A DNA stretch of 64,000 nt from UBA3775 sp964572955. GTDB lineage: Bacteria > Bacillota > Clostridia > Lachnospirales > Lachnospiraceae. The stretch covers positions 69,500-133,499 of the forward strand of contig CAZNGY010000001.1 in the NCBI GenBank assembly GCA_964572955.1, written 5' to 3'. The notes beneath the pieces were generated by a model. The model did no database searches and was not told the origin of the DNA. It saw only the letters and a list, made by a program, of their open reading frames with translations. The stretch's first letter is position 1; every line of letters begins with the position of its first letter. Both the position numbers and the translations under genes were made by a program. This document shows, in pieces, positions 9,357-17,585 of this stretch.

Positions 9357-9384
9357 TTGATTGTGATAGAATAAGATATATAAT
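9357..9384 (+). promoter_or_regulatory. Sigma-A-type promoter of the yqeY-like gene
   Basis: TTGATT, a 16-base spacer and TATAAT, about 30 bases before the start codon. Confidence 0.65.
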
Positions 9385-9416
9385 TTTGAAATAACTGAGA
9401 TGGCAGGAGGCAGAAT

Positions 9417-9854
9417 ATGAAATTTGAACAATTACAAAAAGATATGATTGCAGCAATGAAGGCTCGTGATAAAGTAAGAAAGGATGCAATTTCAGCACTG
9501 ATATCAGCAATTAAAAAAGTGGCAATTGATGAAGGTACAAGAGATGAGATTTCCGATGCATTGTGTGATAAGGTGATTCTTAAGGAACAGAAATCCGTTC
9601 AGGAACAGATTGCATCATGTCCGGAATCAAGAAATGATTTAAAAGAGGAATACGAAGCAAGGGCGGCAGTAATTGCGGAATATGTTCCTCAGCTTATGTC
9701 AAGAGATGAAATAAAAGCGGTTCTTCAGGAAAAGTTTGCAGATGTAATTGCAACTAAAAACAAGGGCATGATAATGAAAAGCGTAATGGGTGAACTAAAA
9801 GGAAAGGCAGACGGAAAGCTTATTAATGAAGTTGTGGCAGAACTCACAAAATAA
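9417..9854 (+). CDS. yqeY: GatB/YqeY domain protein
   Basis: 145 residues, the normal size for stand-alone YqeY proteins. It starts MKFEQLQKDMIAAMKARDKVRKDAISALISAIK and keeps the family pattern of a helical N-domain followed by a tail domain (YVPQLMSRDEI, then NKGMIMKSVMGELKGKADG), which resembles the tRNA-binding tail of GatB amidotransferase. The function of the free-standing form is uncertain; a role around tRNA or translation is usually assumed. AGGAGG lies 7 bases before the ATG. It has its own promoter and is followed by a hairpin, so it is probably monocistronic. Confidence 0.88.
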   Translation: MKFEQLQKDMIAAMKARDKVRKDAISALISAIKKVAIDEGTRDEISDALCDKVILKEQKSVQEQIASCPESRNDLKEEYEARAAVIAEYVPQLMSRDEIKAVLQEKFADVIATKNKGMIMKSVMGELKGKADGKLINEVVAELTK

Positions 9855-9918
9855 GACATTAATGTAATTGTAATCAGATGTTACTGTTTGTTTTTAACCG
9901 GATTTGTCAGAATTAAAA

Positions 9919-9952
9919 CCTGTTTTTAGAAGGTATATTTTTTAAAAACAGG
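9919..9952 (+). terminator. Hairpin after yqeY, possible weak terminator
   Basis: CCTGTTTTT at 9919-9927 pairs with AAAAACAGG at 9944-9952, with a T-rich loop. The T-run follows the left arm rather than the stem, so termination is uncertain. Confidence 0.4.
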
Positions 9953-9999
9953 CTAATACTATGTTTTGAAGCTGTTAATTAATGTAAAGGAGAAACAAT

Positions 10000-10533
10000 A
10001 TGAAATATGAAGGAACGCAGACAGAGAAGAATTTAAGAATGGCATTTTCAGGTGAGTCGGAAGCCAGAAACAAGTATACTTTCTTTGCATCGGTTGCAAA
10101 AAAGGAAGGATATGAGCAGATAGCGGCTTTGTTCTTAAAGACTGCAGAAAATGAGAAAGAACATGCAAAACTTTGGTTTAAAGAACTTAATGGTATAGGA
10201 GATACGGCTTATAATCTTTGTGATGCAGCAGCAGGCGAAAACTATGAGTGGACAGATATGTATGCAGGATTTGCGGAGACTGCTGAAAAAGAGGGATTTC
10301 CTGAACTTGCAGCAAAATTCAGAATGGTTGCAGAAGTCGAAAAACATCATGAAGAAAGATACAGGGCACTTCTCAAGAATGTTGAGACGGCATCTGTTTT
10401 TGAAAAGAGCGAAGTCAAGGTATGGGAGTGCAGAAATTGCGGACACATTGTTGTAGGATTGAAAGCACCGGAAATTTGTCCGGTATGCAATCATCCGCAG
10501 AGCTATTTTGAGATACATGCAGAGAATTATTAA
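10000..10533 (+). CDS. rbr: Rubrerythrin
   Basis: 177 residues, cytoplasmic. The N-terminal about 135 residues are a ferritin-like four-helix bundle carrying the diiron ligands (SEARNKY, ENEKEHAKLW, EVEKHHEERY). The C-terminal 35 residues are a rubredoxin-like FeS(Cys)4 site with two Cys-x2-Cys pairs (CRNCG and CPVC). Rubrerythrin reduces hydrogen peroxide to water in anaerobes. AAAGGAGA precedes the ATG and a terminator follows directly, so the gene is monocistronic. No PerR-like operator was found by eye. Confidence 0.95.
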   Translation: MKYEGTQTEKNLRMAFSGESEARNKYTFFASVAKKEGYEQIAALFLKTAENEKEHAKLWFKELNGIGDTAYNLCDAAAGENYEWTDMYAGFAETAEKEGFPELAAKFRMVAEVEKHHEERYRALLKNVETASVFEKSEVKVWECRNCGHIVVGLKAPEICPVCNHPQSYFEIHAENY

Positions 10534-10549
10534 TTTCTGATATCGAATC

Positions 10550-10594
10550 AACCTCGAAGATGTGTGTATAAATATGCATTTTCGAGGTTTTTTT
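10550..10594 (+). terminator. Rho-independent terminator after rubrerythrin
   Basis: AACCTCGAA pairs with TTCGAGGTT, with a 22-base loop and seven T after the stem. Confidence 0.85.
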
Positions 10595-10605
10595 GCAATT
10601 TTATA

Positions 10606-10634
10606 TTGACTTAATCGGAAAGCTAATTTATTCT
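10606..10634 (+). promoter_or_regulatory. Promoter of the malic enzyme gene
   Basis: TTGACT, a 17-base spacer and TATTCT. Transcription would begin near 10641, giving an unusually long leader of about 138 bases before the start codon. Confidence 0.65.
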
Positions 10635-10640
10635 TAATGG

Positions 10641-10778
10641 TAGCGCGGATTCTCCGACAGATAATGCGTGAAGAGTAAAAATACTAGTAGGCCGTATGGT
10701 TTATATTCCTTTTGAGGGAGACAGATAAAAGGTTGTAACCATATTGTGTGCTGAAGGCTTATAATTTTGGAGGAAACT
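10641..10778 (+). ncRNA. Structured 5' leader of the malic enzyme gene (candidate riboswitch or regulatory RNA)
   Basis: The leader contains a nested, interrupted stem: TAGGCC/GGCTTA outside, then TATGGTT/AACCATA, then CCTTTT/AAAAGG closing a purine-rich loop (GAGGGAGACAGAT). A small CGGA-TTC-TCCG hairpin lies 5' of it. The 3' outer strand ends just before the GGAGG site, so folding could influence translation. It does not match any riboswitch consensus that I can recall, and no T-run terminator is present. Confidence 0.45.
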
Positions 10779-11954
10779 ATGGATTATGCTAAAGAGTCAT
10801 TAAGACTCCACAATGAATGGAAGGGTAAGATTGAAGTTATTTCAAAGGTACCTGTTAAAACTAAGGAAGATTTGGCACTTGCGTATACACCGGGTGTAGC
10901 ACAGCCATGTCTTGAAATTCAGAAGAATGTCGATTTAAGCTATGATCTTACACGTCGTCATAATATGTGTCTTGTTGTAACAGATGGAACAGCGGTATTA
11001 GGACTTGGAGATATCGGACCTGAAGCAGGAATGCCTGTTATGGAAGGAAAGTGTGTATTATTTAAGTCCTTTGGTGATGTAGATGCATTTCCTCTTTGCA
11101 TAAAGAGTAAGGATGTAGATGAAATCGTCAATACAATTTATATGATTTCAGGTTCATTTGCAGGTGTTAACCTTGAAGATATTTCTGCACCAAGATGTTT
11201 TGAAATTGAGCGTAAGCTTAAGGAAAAATGTGATATTCCAATTTTCCATGATGACCAGCATGGTACTGCAATTATTACACTTGCAGGTGTAACAAATGCA
11301 CTTAAGGTTGTTGGAAAGAAAATGGAAGATGTAAAGGTTGTAATTAATGGAGCCGGAGCTGCGGCAATTTCAATCTGCAGACTTCTTCTTACTGCAGGAT
11401 TTAAAGATATAACTCTTTGCGACAGAACAGGAGCAATCTATGAAGGTCGTGAAAAGGGAATGAATCCTATTAAGGAAGAAATGGCAAAACTTACAAACAG
11501 ATCAATGAACAAGGGACAGCTTGTTGACGTAATTGCAGGCGCAGATGTGTTTATCGGTGTATCCGCACCGGGTGCAGTTACAGTTGATATGGTTAAGACT
11601 ATGGCTAAAGATGCAATTGTATTTGCATGTGCAAATCCTACTCCTGAAATTTTCCCTGATGATGCTAAGGCAGGCGGAGCAAAAGTTGTTGCTACCGGAA
11701 GAAGTGATTTCCCTAACCAGATCAACAACGTGCTTGTATTCCCTGGAATCTTCAGAGGTGCATTTGACGTAAGAGCAAAAGATATTAATGACGAGATGAA
11801 ACTTGCTGCTGCAAAGGCACTGGCAGATTTCATTCCTGAATCAGAACTTGGTCCTGATAACATCATTCCTCCTGCATTTGCAGAAGGTGTTGGCAAAGCA
11901 GTTGCAAAGGCAGTTGCTGAGGCGGCAGTTAAAACAGGTGTTGCAAGAATCTAA
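10779..11954 (+). CDS. NAD(P)-dependent malic enzyme (oxaloacetate-decarboxylating malate dehydrogenase)
   Basis: 391 residues from the ATG at 10779; a TTG 12 bases upstream extends the frame but overlaps the GGAGG site, so ATG is preferred. The N-terminal malic domain shows AYTPGVAQPC, GTAVLGLGDIGPEAGMPVM and the metal-site region FHDDQHGTA. The C-terminal NAD-binding domain has INGAGAAAISICRLL and FACANPTPEIFP. It converts malate to pyruvate and CO2, linking C4 acids to pyruvate. The size is that of the short bacterial form. It is monocistronic, with a long structured leader and a strong terminator. Confidence 0.93.
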   Translation: MDYAKESLRLHNEWKGKIEVISKVPVKTKEDLALAYTPGVAQPCLEIQKNVDLSYDLTRRHNMCLVVTDGTAVLGLGDIGPEAGMPVMEGKCVLFKSFGDVDAFPLCIKSKDVDEIVNTIYMISGSFAGVNLEDISAPRCFEIERKLKEKCDIPIFHDDQHGTAIITLAGVTNALKVVGKKMEDVKVVINGAGAAAISICRLLLTAGFKDITLCDRTGAIYEGREKGMNPIKEEMAKLTNRSMNKGQLVDVIAGADVFIGVSAPGAVTVDMVKTMAKDAIVFACANPTPEIFPDDAKAGGAKVVATGRSDFPNQINNVLVFPGIFRGAFDVRAKDINDEMKLAAAKALADFIPESELGPDNIIPPAFAEGVGKAVAKAVAEAAVKTGVARI

Positions 11955-11999
11955 GTAAAAACATAATACTGTTTGACAGATTGAAAAAACAGCATAAGT

Positions 12000-12030
12000 A
12001 CAGGCACTGCGAAAGCGGTGCCTGTTTTTG
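12000..12030 (+). terminator. Terminator after malic enzyme
   Basis: An 11-bp GC-rich stem (ACAGGCACTGC with GCGGTGCCTGT) with a GAAA tetraloop is followed by TTTTTG. Confidence 0.9.
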
Positions 12031-12116
12031 TGTGCCTGAAATGTTTTAACGGACGGTCTGATGAATTATTTGAATAAAGAAATCAAGTTTAAAGGTCAAA
12101 AGTAAAATTTTGTACA

Positions 12117-12145
12117 TTGATTTACTTATAAAAACAAGATATACT
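12117..12145 (+). promoter_or_regulatory. Promoter of the GH5 cellulase gene
   Basis: TTGATT, a 17-base spacer and TATACT. The transcript would carry a leader of roughly 107 bases. Confidence 0.65.
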
Positions 12146-12219
12146 GAAATTCAGCAGCAAGGCTGTCCGGGTTGGCAAAAATTGACCGGTGGACATATGT
12201 CAGCCTGTGGATTACAAAA

Positions 12220-12244
12220 GATGTGTAAAGCCGGAATACACATC
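12220..12244 (+). promoter_or_regulatory. Perfect hairpin in the cellulase leader, next to the ribosome site
   Basis: GATGTGTA pairs perfectly with TACACATC around a 9-base loop (AAGCCGGAA). It ends about 5 bases before the AAGGAG ribosome site. A second imperfect hairpin (TGTCC/GGACA) lies upstream at about 12163-12195. Such elements may stabilise or control the message. Confidence 0.45.
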
Positions 12245-12259
12245 AGATAAGGAGAAGGC

Positions 12260-13918
12260 ATGAATAATAAAAAATGCTACAAGTGGGCGGGAATAGCGGT
12301 GGCAGTACTTTTTGTGCTGATACTTTGCATATGTCTGTTCAAAGGCTGTGGGAAAGATGAAAAAGAAGAAATAAATCCTTCAGTAACTGTGACACAGGTA
12401 CCGCAAAATGACGACAAAGCTACGTCAGGAGATTCAGAAAAAGAGAATAATGAAGATAAAGATATAGAGAATGACAAAGTAACTCCGGAGGTAAAACCGA
12501 CGGAAGGAGCAGATGATGACGAAGAGCCGGTGGAAACACCGGGAGATGAACCGGATGCAACTCCTGAGGTTTCAGGTACAGTGACTGAGAATCCGGGTTC
12601 GGATGTACAGGTTAGTGCCACACCTACAAGTAAACCAACAAAAGCACCTACGGCAGCACCAACGAAAAAGCCTTCAAGCACACCAACAAGTGTACCTACA
12701 AAGGCACCAACAAAAGCACCTACGGCAGCACCAACAAAAGTACCTACAGCAGCTCCTACAAGTACACCGGTTTCAAAATATGAAACCAATGACAATAATG
12801 TAACCGTAAATAAGTTTTCATTTTCAAATCAGTCAGTTCCGTCAAATGATGCTACAGCTTTTGTTTCAAAGATGACTGTGGGATGGAACCTTGGAAATTC
12901 TTTTGATGCGGTGAACTGCTCATGGCTTACAAATGAACTTGATTATGAGTCGGCATGGTGCGGAGAAAAATGCACAAATAAGTTAATCGACACCTTGTAT
13001 GCTCAGGGAATCAATACGATAAGAATTCCGGTAAGCTTTATGAATCACGTTGATTCTAATTATAAAATAAGCAGTGCATGGCTTAAAAGAGTTACTGAAG
13101 TTGTCGATTACGCATACAGTAAAGGCATGTATGTAATAATCAATATACATCATGATGTGGATAAGGATTTCTATTATCCTTCAGATGAGAAATATGCACA
13201 GAGTTCCAAGTATGTTAAAACCATATGGAAACAGCTTGCTGATAATTTCAGCGGATATGGTGAAAGACTTATATTTGAATCCATAAATGAGCCTCGTCTT
13301 AATGAAGAATCAGGAGATTCAAGCGGTGCAATCGAATGGGGATGGAGCAGTTCGTATAATTTTACACAGACAGTAAAAAATGTATGTAAACTCAATCAGG
13401 ACTTCGTAGATACCGTAAGAGCGACAGGAGGAAATAATGCAACAAGATATCTTATGATTCCATCATATGATACTTCTCCGTCATTCCTTACGCATAGTGC
13501 ATTTACAATGCCTACAGATACCGTAAAGAACAGGCTTATAGCTGATGCACATATTTATTCAAGTTATTCCTTTGCACAGGATTCATCAGGTACATCAAAG
13601 TTTAACGATGCAGCAAAGAAAGAAAATGCCAACCAGCTTAAGAACCTTTACAATAACTTTGTTAAGAAGGGAATACCGGTTGTGATTACGGAATTTGGTG
13701 CGGTAGATAAGAATAATTCACAGGACAGAGCAGATTACTTGTCTTATTTTACTGCATGTGCCAAGTCATACGGAATAAGAGTATGTTATTGGGATAATAA
13801 TGCATTCAGAACAAAGTCAAATAATAATCCGGATAGTAAATTCGGACTTATTGACAGATCTGACTGCAAAGTTGTTTATCCTAACCTGATAAAAGCAATG
13901 ACGCAATACTTTAACTGA
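12260..13918 (+). CDS. Membrane-anchored GH5 endoglucanase (cellulase)
   Basis: 552 residues. Residues about 9-27 form a signal-anchor helix; the following GCG has no good lipobox. A long acidic, then Thr/Pro-rich linker (repeated KAPTAAPTK units, to about residue 175) holds the catalytic domain away from the cell. The GH5 domain begins at VGWNLGNSFDA (about 207) and includes NIHHD; the acid/base Glu is E344 in NEPR, and the nucleophile is E478 in TEFG. The WDNNAF strand lies near the C-terminus. It should cleave beta-1,4-glucans or related plant glucans outside the cell. No carbohydrate-binding or dockerin module is seen. GGAGA precedes the ATG. Confidence 0.92.
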   Translation: MNNKKCYKWAGIAVAVLFVLILCICLFKGCGKDEKEEINPSVTVTQVPQNDDKATSGDSEKENNEDKDIENDKVTPEVKPTEGADDDEEPVETPGDEPDATPEVSGTVTENPGSDVQVSATPTSKPTKAPTAAPTKKPSSTPTSVPTKAPTKAPTAAPTKVPTAAPTSTPVSKYETNDNNVTVNKFSFSNQSVPSNDATAFVSKMTVGWNLGNSFDAVNCSWLTNELDYESAWCGEKCTNKLIDTLYAQGINTIRIPVSFMNHVDSNYKISSAWLKRVTEVVDYAYSKGMYVIINIHHDVDKDFYYPSDEKYAQSSKYVKTIWKQLADNFSGYGERLIFESINEPRLNEESGDSSGAIEWGWSSSYNFTQTVKNVCKLNQDFVDTVRATGGNNATRYLMIPSYDTSPSFLTHSAFTMPTDTVKNRLIADAHIYSSYSFAQDSSGTSKFNDAAKKENANQLKNLYNNFVKKGIPVVITEFGAVDKNNSQDRADYLSYFTACAKSYGIRVCYWDNNAFRTKSNNNPDSKFGLIDRSDCKVVYPNLIKAMTQYFN

Positions 13919-13980
13919 TATCTGTGGCAGCAGTTATGAGCAGGACGCAGATGCGGATTGCGGGTAAAGTATATATAGAG

Positions 13981-14018
13981 AAAAAAGAAATCCCCGTGAA
14001 AACGGGGATTTCTTTTTG
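13981..14018. terminator. Bidirectional terminator between GH5 and thrS
   Basis: GAAATCCCCGT pairs with ACGGGGATTTC, with a GAAA-type loop. It is flanked by A6 and T5, so it can serve the convergent GH5 and thrS genes. Confidence 0.9.
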
Positions 14019-14026
14019 ACTATTAT

Positions 14027-15790
14027 TTAGTTTGCAAATTTCTTTGATTTAATTTCATTTTTAATCTTTGCAATAAATTCCTCAATGCTTACGGTAACAG
14101 TGCCCTGGCTTCCGTGAAGTCTGTAAGTTACGGTTCTTTCGTTTCTTTCATTGTTTCCAAGTACGAGAATATATGGAACTTTGCTTAATTGAGCCTCACG
14201 GAGACGGTATCCGAGTTTTTCGGAACGATCGTCAAGTTCAACACGGATGTCTTCATCATCGAGAAGTGAACGGATTTCCTCTGCATAGGCAAGAAGTCCA
14301 TCATCGTCATTTTTTACAGGGAGAATTGAAACCTGTGTAGGGGCAAGCCATACAGGAAGATTTCCCTTTGTTTCCTCAAGAATGTATGCCATAAAACGGT
14401 CAAGAGAGCCAAGGATTGCACGATGAAGTACAACAGGAGTTTTCTTTGAACCGTCGCTGTCAGTATAAGTGAGTTCAAATTTTGCAGGGAGACAGAAATC
14501 AAGCTGGCAGGTTGAAAGAGTGTATTCATTTCCTACGGCAGGTTTAACATTTACGTCAAGCTTTGGTCCGTAGAATGCAGCCTCACCAATTTCTTCTGTA
14601 TATTCAATTCCTAAATCATTAAGAACATCTCTCAAAGCGTTTTCAGCCTTATCCCACATCTCATCGTCCGGATGATATTTTTCCGTGTCAGCAGGATCTC
14701 TGAGAGATAATACACAACGGTAATCAGTAATATGGAAATCTCTGTATACATCAAAGATGAGATCAACAACTTTTGATACCTCATCCTTGATCTGCTCAGG
14801 AGTAACGAAAAGATGTGCATCATTCTGACAGAAGTGACGGCCTCTTTCGATACCTTTTAATGTTCCGCTTGCCTCAAATCTGAAATCGTGGGCGATTTCA
14901 CCGATTCGGATAGGAAGGTCTTTATATGAATGCATCTTATTTGCGTAAATCATCATATGGTGAGGACAGTTCATAGGTCTTAATACGAAACTCTCACCCT
15001 CAACTTCCATTGCAGGGAACATGTTGTTTTTATAGTGAGCCCAATGACCGGAAGTTTTGTAAAGGTCAACAGTGCCGACACAAGGTGTCATAACATGCAG
15101 ATAACCGAGTTTTCTTTCTTTAGCCTTGATATAATCTTCAAGTTCCTGCCAGATTGTATAACCCTTTGGAAGAAACATAGGAAGACCGCGACCGATAAGA
15201 TCGTCAACCATGAAAAGGTTCATATCTTTACCGATTTTTCTATGATCACGTTCCTTAGCTTCTTCAAGAAGTCGGATGTGTTCTTCAAGTTCTTCTGCAG
15301 TAGGGAAGCACACACCGTAAATTCTCTGTAAAACTTTGTTTTTGGCATCGCCTTTCCAATATACACCGGAATGTTTGATAAGTTTAAAATTCTTACAGAG
15401 CTTAGTTGTTTCAACATGAGGTCCGCGGCAAAGGTCAATATATTCAGCCTGTTCATAACAGGTTATTGAACCATCTTCAAGACCGGAAATAAGATCAAGC
15501 TTGTACTCGTCATTTTTAAAGAGTTCAAGAGCTTCCTCTTTGGTAATTTCCTTTCTTACAATGCGTTTGTTTTCTTTACAGCATTTCTTCATTTCTTTTT
15601 CAATAGCGGCAAGATCTTCATCTCTGATTACATCATCACCGAGATCAATATCATAATAGAATCCTTCCGCAACGACCGGACCAACCCAGAATTTAGCCTG
15701 AGGATAAAGTCGTTTTACTGCCTGTGCCATTACGTGGGCACATGAGTGGTTGAGAGTATTTAATCTCTCGTCTTCTTTAAAATTAACCAT
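14027..15790 (-). CDS. thrS: Threonyl-tRNA synthetase lacking the N-terminal TGS domain
   Basis: 587 residues, against about 640 for the E. coli enzyme. It begins directly in the editing domain (HSCAHVMAQAV, the HxxxH motif; CRGPHVET with the editing Cys) and lacks the about 60-residue TGS domain. The class II core is complete (motif 2 region around FRFEASGTLKGIERGR, zinc-site residues in LRPMNCPHHMM, motif 3 ending VLHRAILGSLDRFMA), followed by the anticodon-binding domain. It charges tRNA-Thr. The ATG has an AAGGAGAT site, and no upstream in-frame extension encodes TGS. No T-box leader was found. Confidence 0.95.
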   Translation of the reverse strand: MVNFKEDERLNTLNHSCAHVMAQAVKRLYPQAKFWVGPVVAEGFYYDIDLGDDVIRDEDLAAIEKEMKKCCKENKRIVRKEITKEEALELFKNDEYKLDLISGLEDGSITCYEQAEYIDLCRGPHVETTKLCKNFKLIKHSGVYWKGDAKNKVLQRIYGVCFPTAEELEEHIRLLEEAKERDHRKIGKDMNLFMVDDLIGRGLPMFLPKGYTIWQELEDYIKAKERKLGYLHVMTPCVGTVDLYKTSGHWAHYKNNMFPAMEVEGESFVLRPMNCPHHMMIYANKMHSYKDLPIRIGEIAHDFRFEASGTLKGIERGRHFCQNDAHLFVTPEQIKDEVSKVVDLIFDVYRDFHITDYRCVLSLRDPADTEKYHPDDEMWDKAENALRDVLNDLGIEYTEEIGEAAFYGPKLDVNVKPAVGNEYTLSTCQLDFCLPAKFELTYTDSDGSKKTPVVLHRAILGSLDRFMAYILEETKGNLPVWLAPTQVSILPVKNDDDGLLAYAEEIRSLLDDEDIRVELDDRSEKLGYRLREAQLSKVPYILVLGNNERNERTVTYRLHGSQGTVTVSIEEFIAKIKNEIKSKKFAN

Positions 15791-15940
15791 GGTAAATCTC
15801 CTTATAGCTGTTTTTATATAAGATAATTGAGTAAAGTCTTTAAAAGACGATAGGATTTATATAATAATCCATTAAAACAGCATACTATAAACTAACTGAA
15901 ATGCTAACATAAATAAGCGTTTTTTTCAATTGCTAATTAA

Positions 15941-15973
15941 AGAAATAAGGCACAAAAATCATATTTGTGCCTT
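15941..15973 (-). terminator. Terminator of the GH27 gene (minus strand)
   Basis: Read on the minus strand, AAGGCACAAA pairs with TTTGTGCCTT and is followed by a T-rich stretch. It lies about 60 bases beyond the GH27 stop. Confidence 0.7.
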
Positions 15974-16031
15974 GTTTTATGTCAGATGACAGTCTGTAAA
16001 TTGTAAATCTGCTCAAAAGAGTATCAGATGG

Positions 16032-17297
16032 TTATGACTGATTTATCAGGAATGCAGCAGTTCCGTGAGGATTAAGTTTTATACTGATTGGAGAAAGACA
16101 GTTTACGGTTTCACCGCTCCATAACTCAACAGCATCTGCGGCATCATATATTTCAGCATCTTCCGGATTAAGTTTAATTTCGGAAGTGGTATCGCTTAAG
16201 TTAAATATGGCCAGATAGCTGCCGCCGGAAGCAGAAACGGAGGTCCAGAGAACATGTTCCTGATCGCCTGTTTTTTTACGCCATACCTGATGAGCATGAC
16301 GTGAATCAGAATGCATTTTAAGAATTCCTTCATTGGTAAGAAGATCTAAGGTGAAATCATCAAACCCTGTCATTTCGCCACCGATCATTAAAGGTGAGCG
16401 GAAAATTGACCAGAGAGTAAGCATCGTATACTGTTCGTCTTTGGTAAATCCGGTCCAATTATTTTTGTCATAATCCTGAAGAATAGGACCTACAGGAAGC
16501 ATATCGGCATCAGGCCATGAGCCTGCACCGGTGTGTGTGCACCATTTCTCGGCTCTTTCAAACATTGCATAGAGAAGTTCATAGCGATCCCAGAAGTCGT
16601 CAGTGATACGCCACATGTCTGCTGTCTGTTTATAAAGTTCAGCTTTTTCAAGGATGGCAGGACCAGGTGAAAGCGATAAAATCATATCGCGTCCACAGGA
16701 ATGAAGAGCCTTGCTTAGCATGATAAGTTCACCTTCTTCATGAGGAAGTTCACGACATATGTCATCGCATTTTATAAAGTCTACACCCCATGATGCGTAT
16801 AGAGAGAAGAGTGAATTGTAATATTCCTCGGCACCTTCTTTTTCGGGATTGACACCGTACATGTCGGTATTCCAATGACAGATACTGTCGGTTTTGGCAA
16901 TGTCTCTGGCCTTTTTATTACTTCCTAAAACAGGCGTATTTTTATGAACAGCCTGACGCGGAATACCGCGCATAATATGGATACCAAATTTTAATCCGAG
17001 AGAATGAACGTATTCTGCAAGAGGTGCAAATCCCTTGCCGTCGGCAGAAGACGGAAATCGTTCGGGAGACGGAATGAGTCTGCCGTAGTCATCCATGCAT
17101 AAATCGGTAAAAGGTATATATTCATGTGTGGTTACAAGGGGGTCGGACCACTGAATATCAACAACAACGTATTCCCATCCGTATTTTTTTAGATTTTCTG
17201 CCATGTAAAGGGCATTGGCACGAACGGTATTCTCGTTTACGGAGGCACCATAGCAGTCCCAACTGTTCCAGCCCATAGGAGCTTTTTTTGTCTTCAT
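16032..17297 (-). CDS. GH27 alpha-galactosidase-like glycosidase, cytoplasmic
   Basis: 421 residues from the ATG at 17297, chosen because AGAGGAAA lies just upstream; the frame extends 39 codons further without support. Clan GH-D features are clear: APMGWNSWDCYG at the N-terminus, the nucleophile Asp in FIKCDD (D178), and the acid/base in RITDDFWD (D233 or D234). A beta-sandwich C-terminal domain follows. There is no signal peptide, so it probably acts on imported alpha-galactosides. Some GH27 members are beta-arabinopyranosidases or isomaltodextranases, so the exact substrate is open. The gene is divergent from the CotH-like gene. Confidence 0.85.
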   Translation of the reverse strand: MKTKKAPMGWNSWDCYGASVNENTVRANALYMAENLKKYGWEYVVVDIQWSDPLVTTHEYIPFTDLCMDDYGRLIPSPERFPSSADGKGFAPLAEYVHSLGLKFGIHIMRGIPRQAVHKNTPVLGSNKKARDIAKTDSICHWNTDMYGVNPEKEGAEEYYNSLFSLYASWGVDFIKCDDICRELPHEEGELIMLSKALHSCGRDMILSLSPGPAILEKAELYKQTADMWRITDDFWDRYELLYAMFERAEKWCTHTGAGSWPDADMLPVGPILQDYDKNNWTGFTKDEQYTMLTLWSIFRSPLMIGGEMTGFDDFTLDLLTNEGILKMHSDSRHAHQVWRKKTGDQEHVLWTSVSASGGSYLAIFNLSDTTSEIKLNPEDAEIYDAADAVELWSGETVNCLSPISIKLNPHGTAAFLINQS

Positions 17298-17543
17298 TGT
17301 TTTCCTCTTTCCGGGCAGTGTGTAAAGCCCAATTTTTTGCATTTTTATACTGCTTTTACAGAGATGATAAAACAAAAAAACAGAGATTTCAATCTGCTTT
17401 TTTGTGTGTGACACATAAAGATAGGAAAATACAAATTTTTTTAAGATTTTCAGTAAGATATTGTTATATTTTGTAAAAGAGTTTACAGATATGACAGATT
17501 TGCTTGCAAAAGGAAGCTTTTTTTCGTATCCTATACTAAATAC

Positions 17544-17560
17544 AATCCGGAATCCGGATT
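17544..17560. promoter_or_regulatory. Inverted repeat in the GH27/CotH divergent region
   Basis: AATCCGG-AAT-CCGGATT is a perfect 7-bp inverted repeat just after a TATACT -10-like box (17532-17537) and 26 bases before the CotH-like start. It could be an operator or an mRNA 5' hairpin. No protein is assigned. Confidence 0.35.
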
Positions 17561-17585
17561 ATCATTCAGACAGCGGGGGATTTTT

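Noticed and set aside
12140..12259. Cyclic-di-GMP riboswitch before the cellulase
   Set aside because: The conserved core residues of both known classes are not found, despite hairpins.
12277..12795. 172-residue minus-strand open frame opposite the GH5 N-terminus
   Set aside because: It mirrors the low-complexity Thr/Pro linker; the + strand gene has clear GH5 motifs.
15791..15900. T-box riboswitch before thrS
   Set aside because: No T-box motif, specifier loop or antiterminator was seen in the upstream region; likewise none before tyrS or serC.
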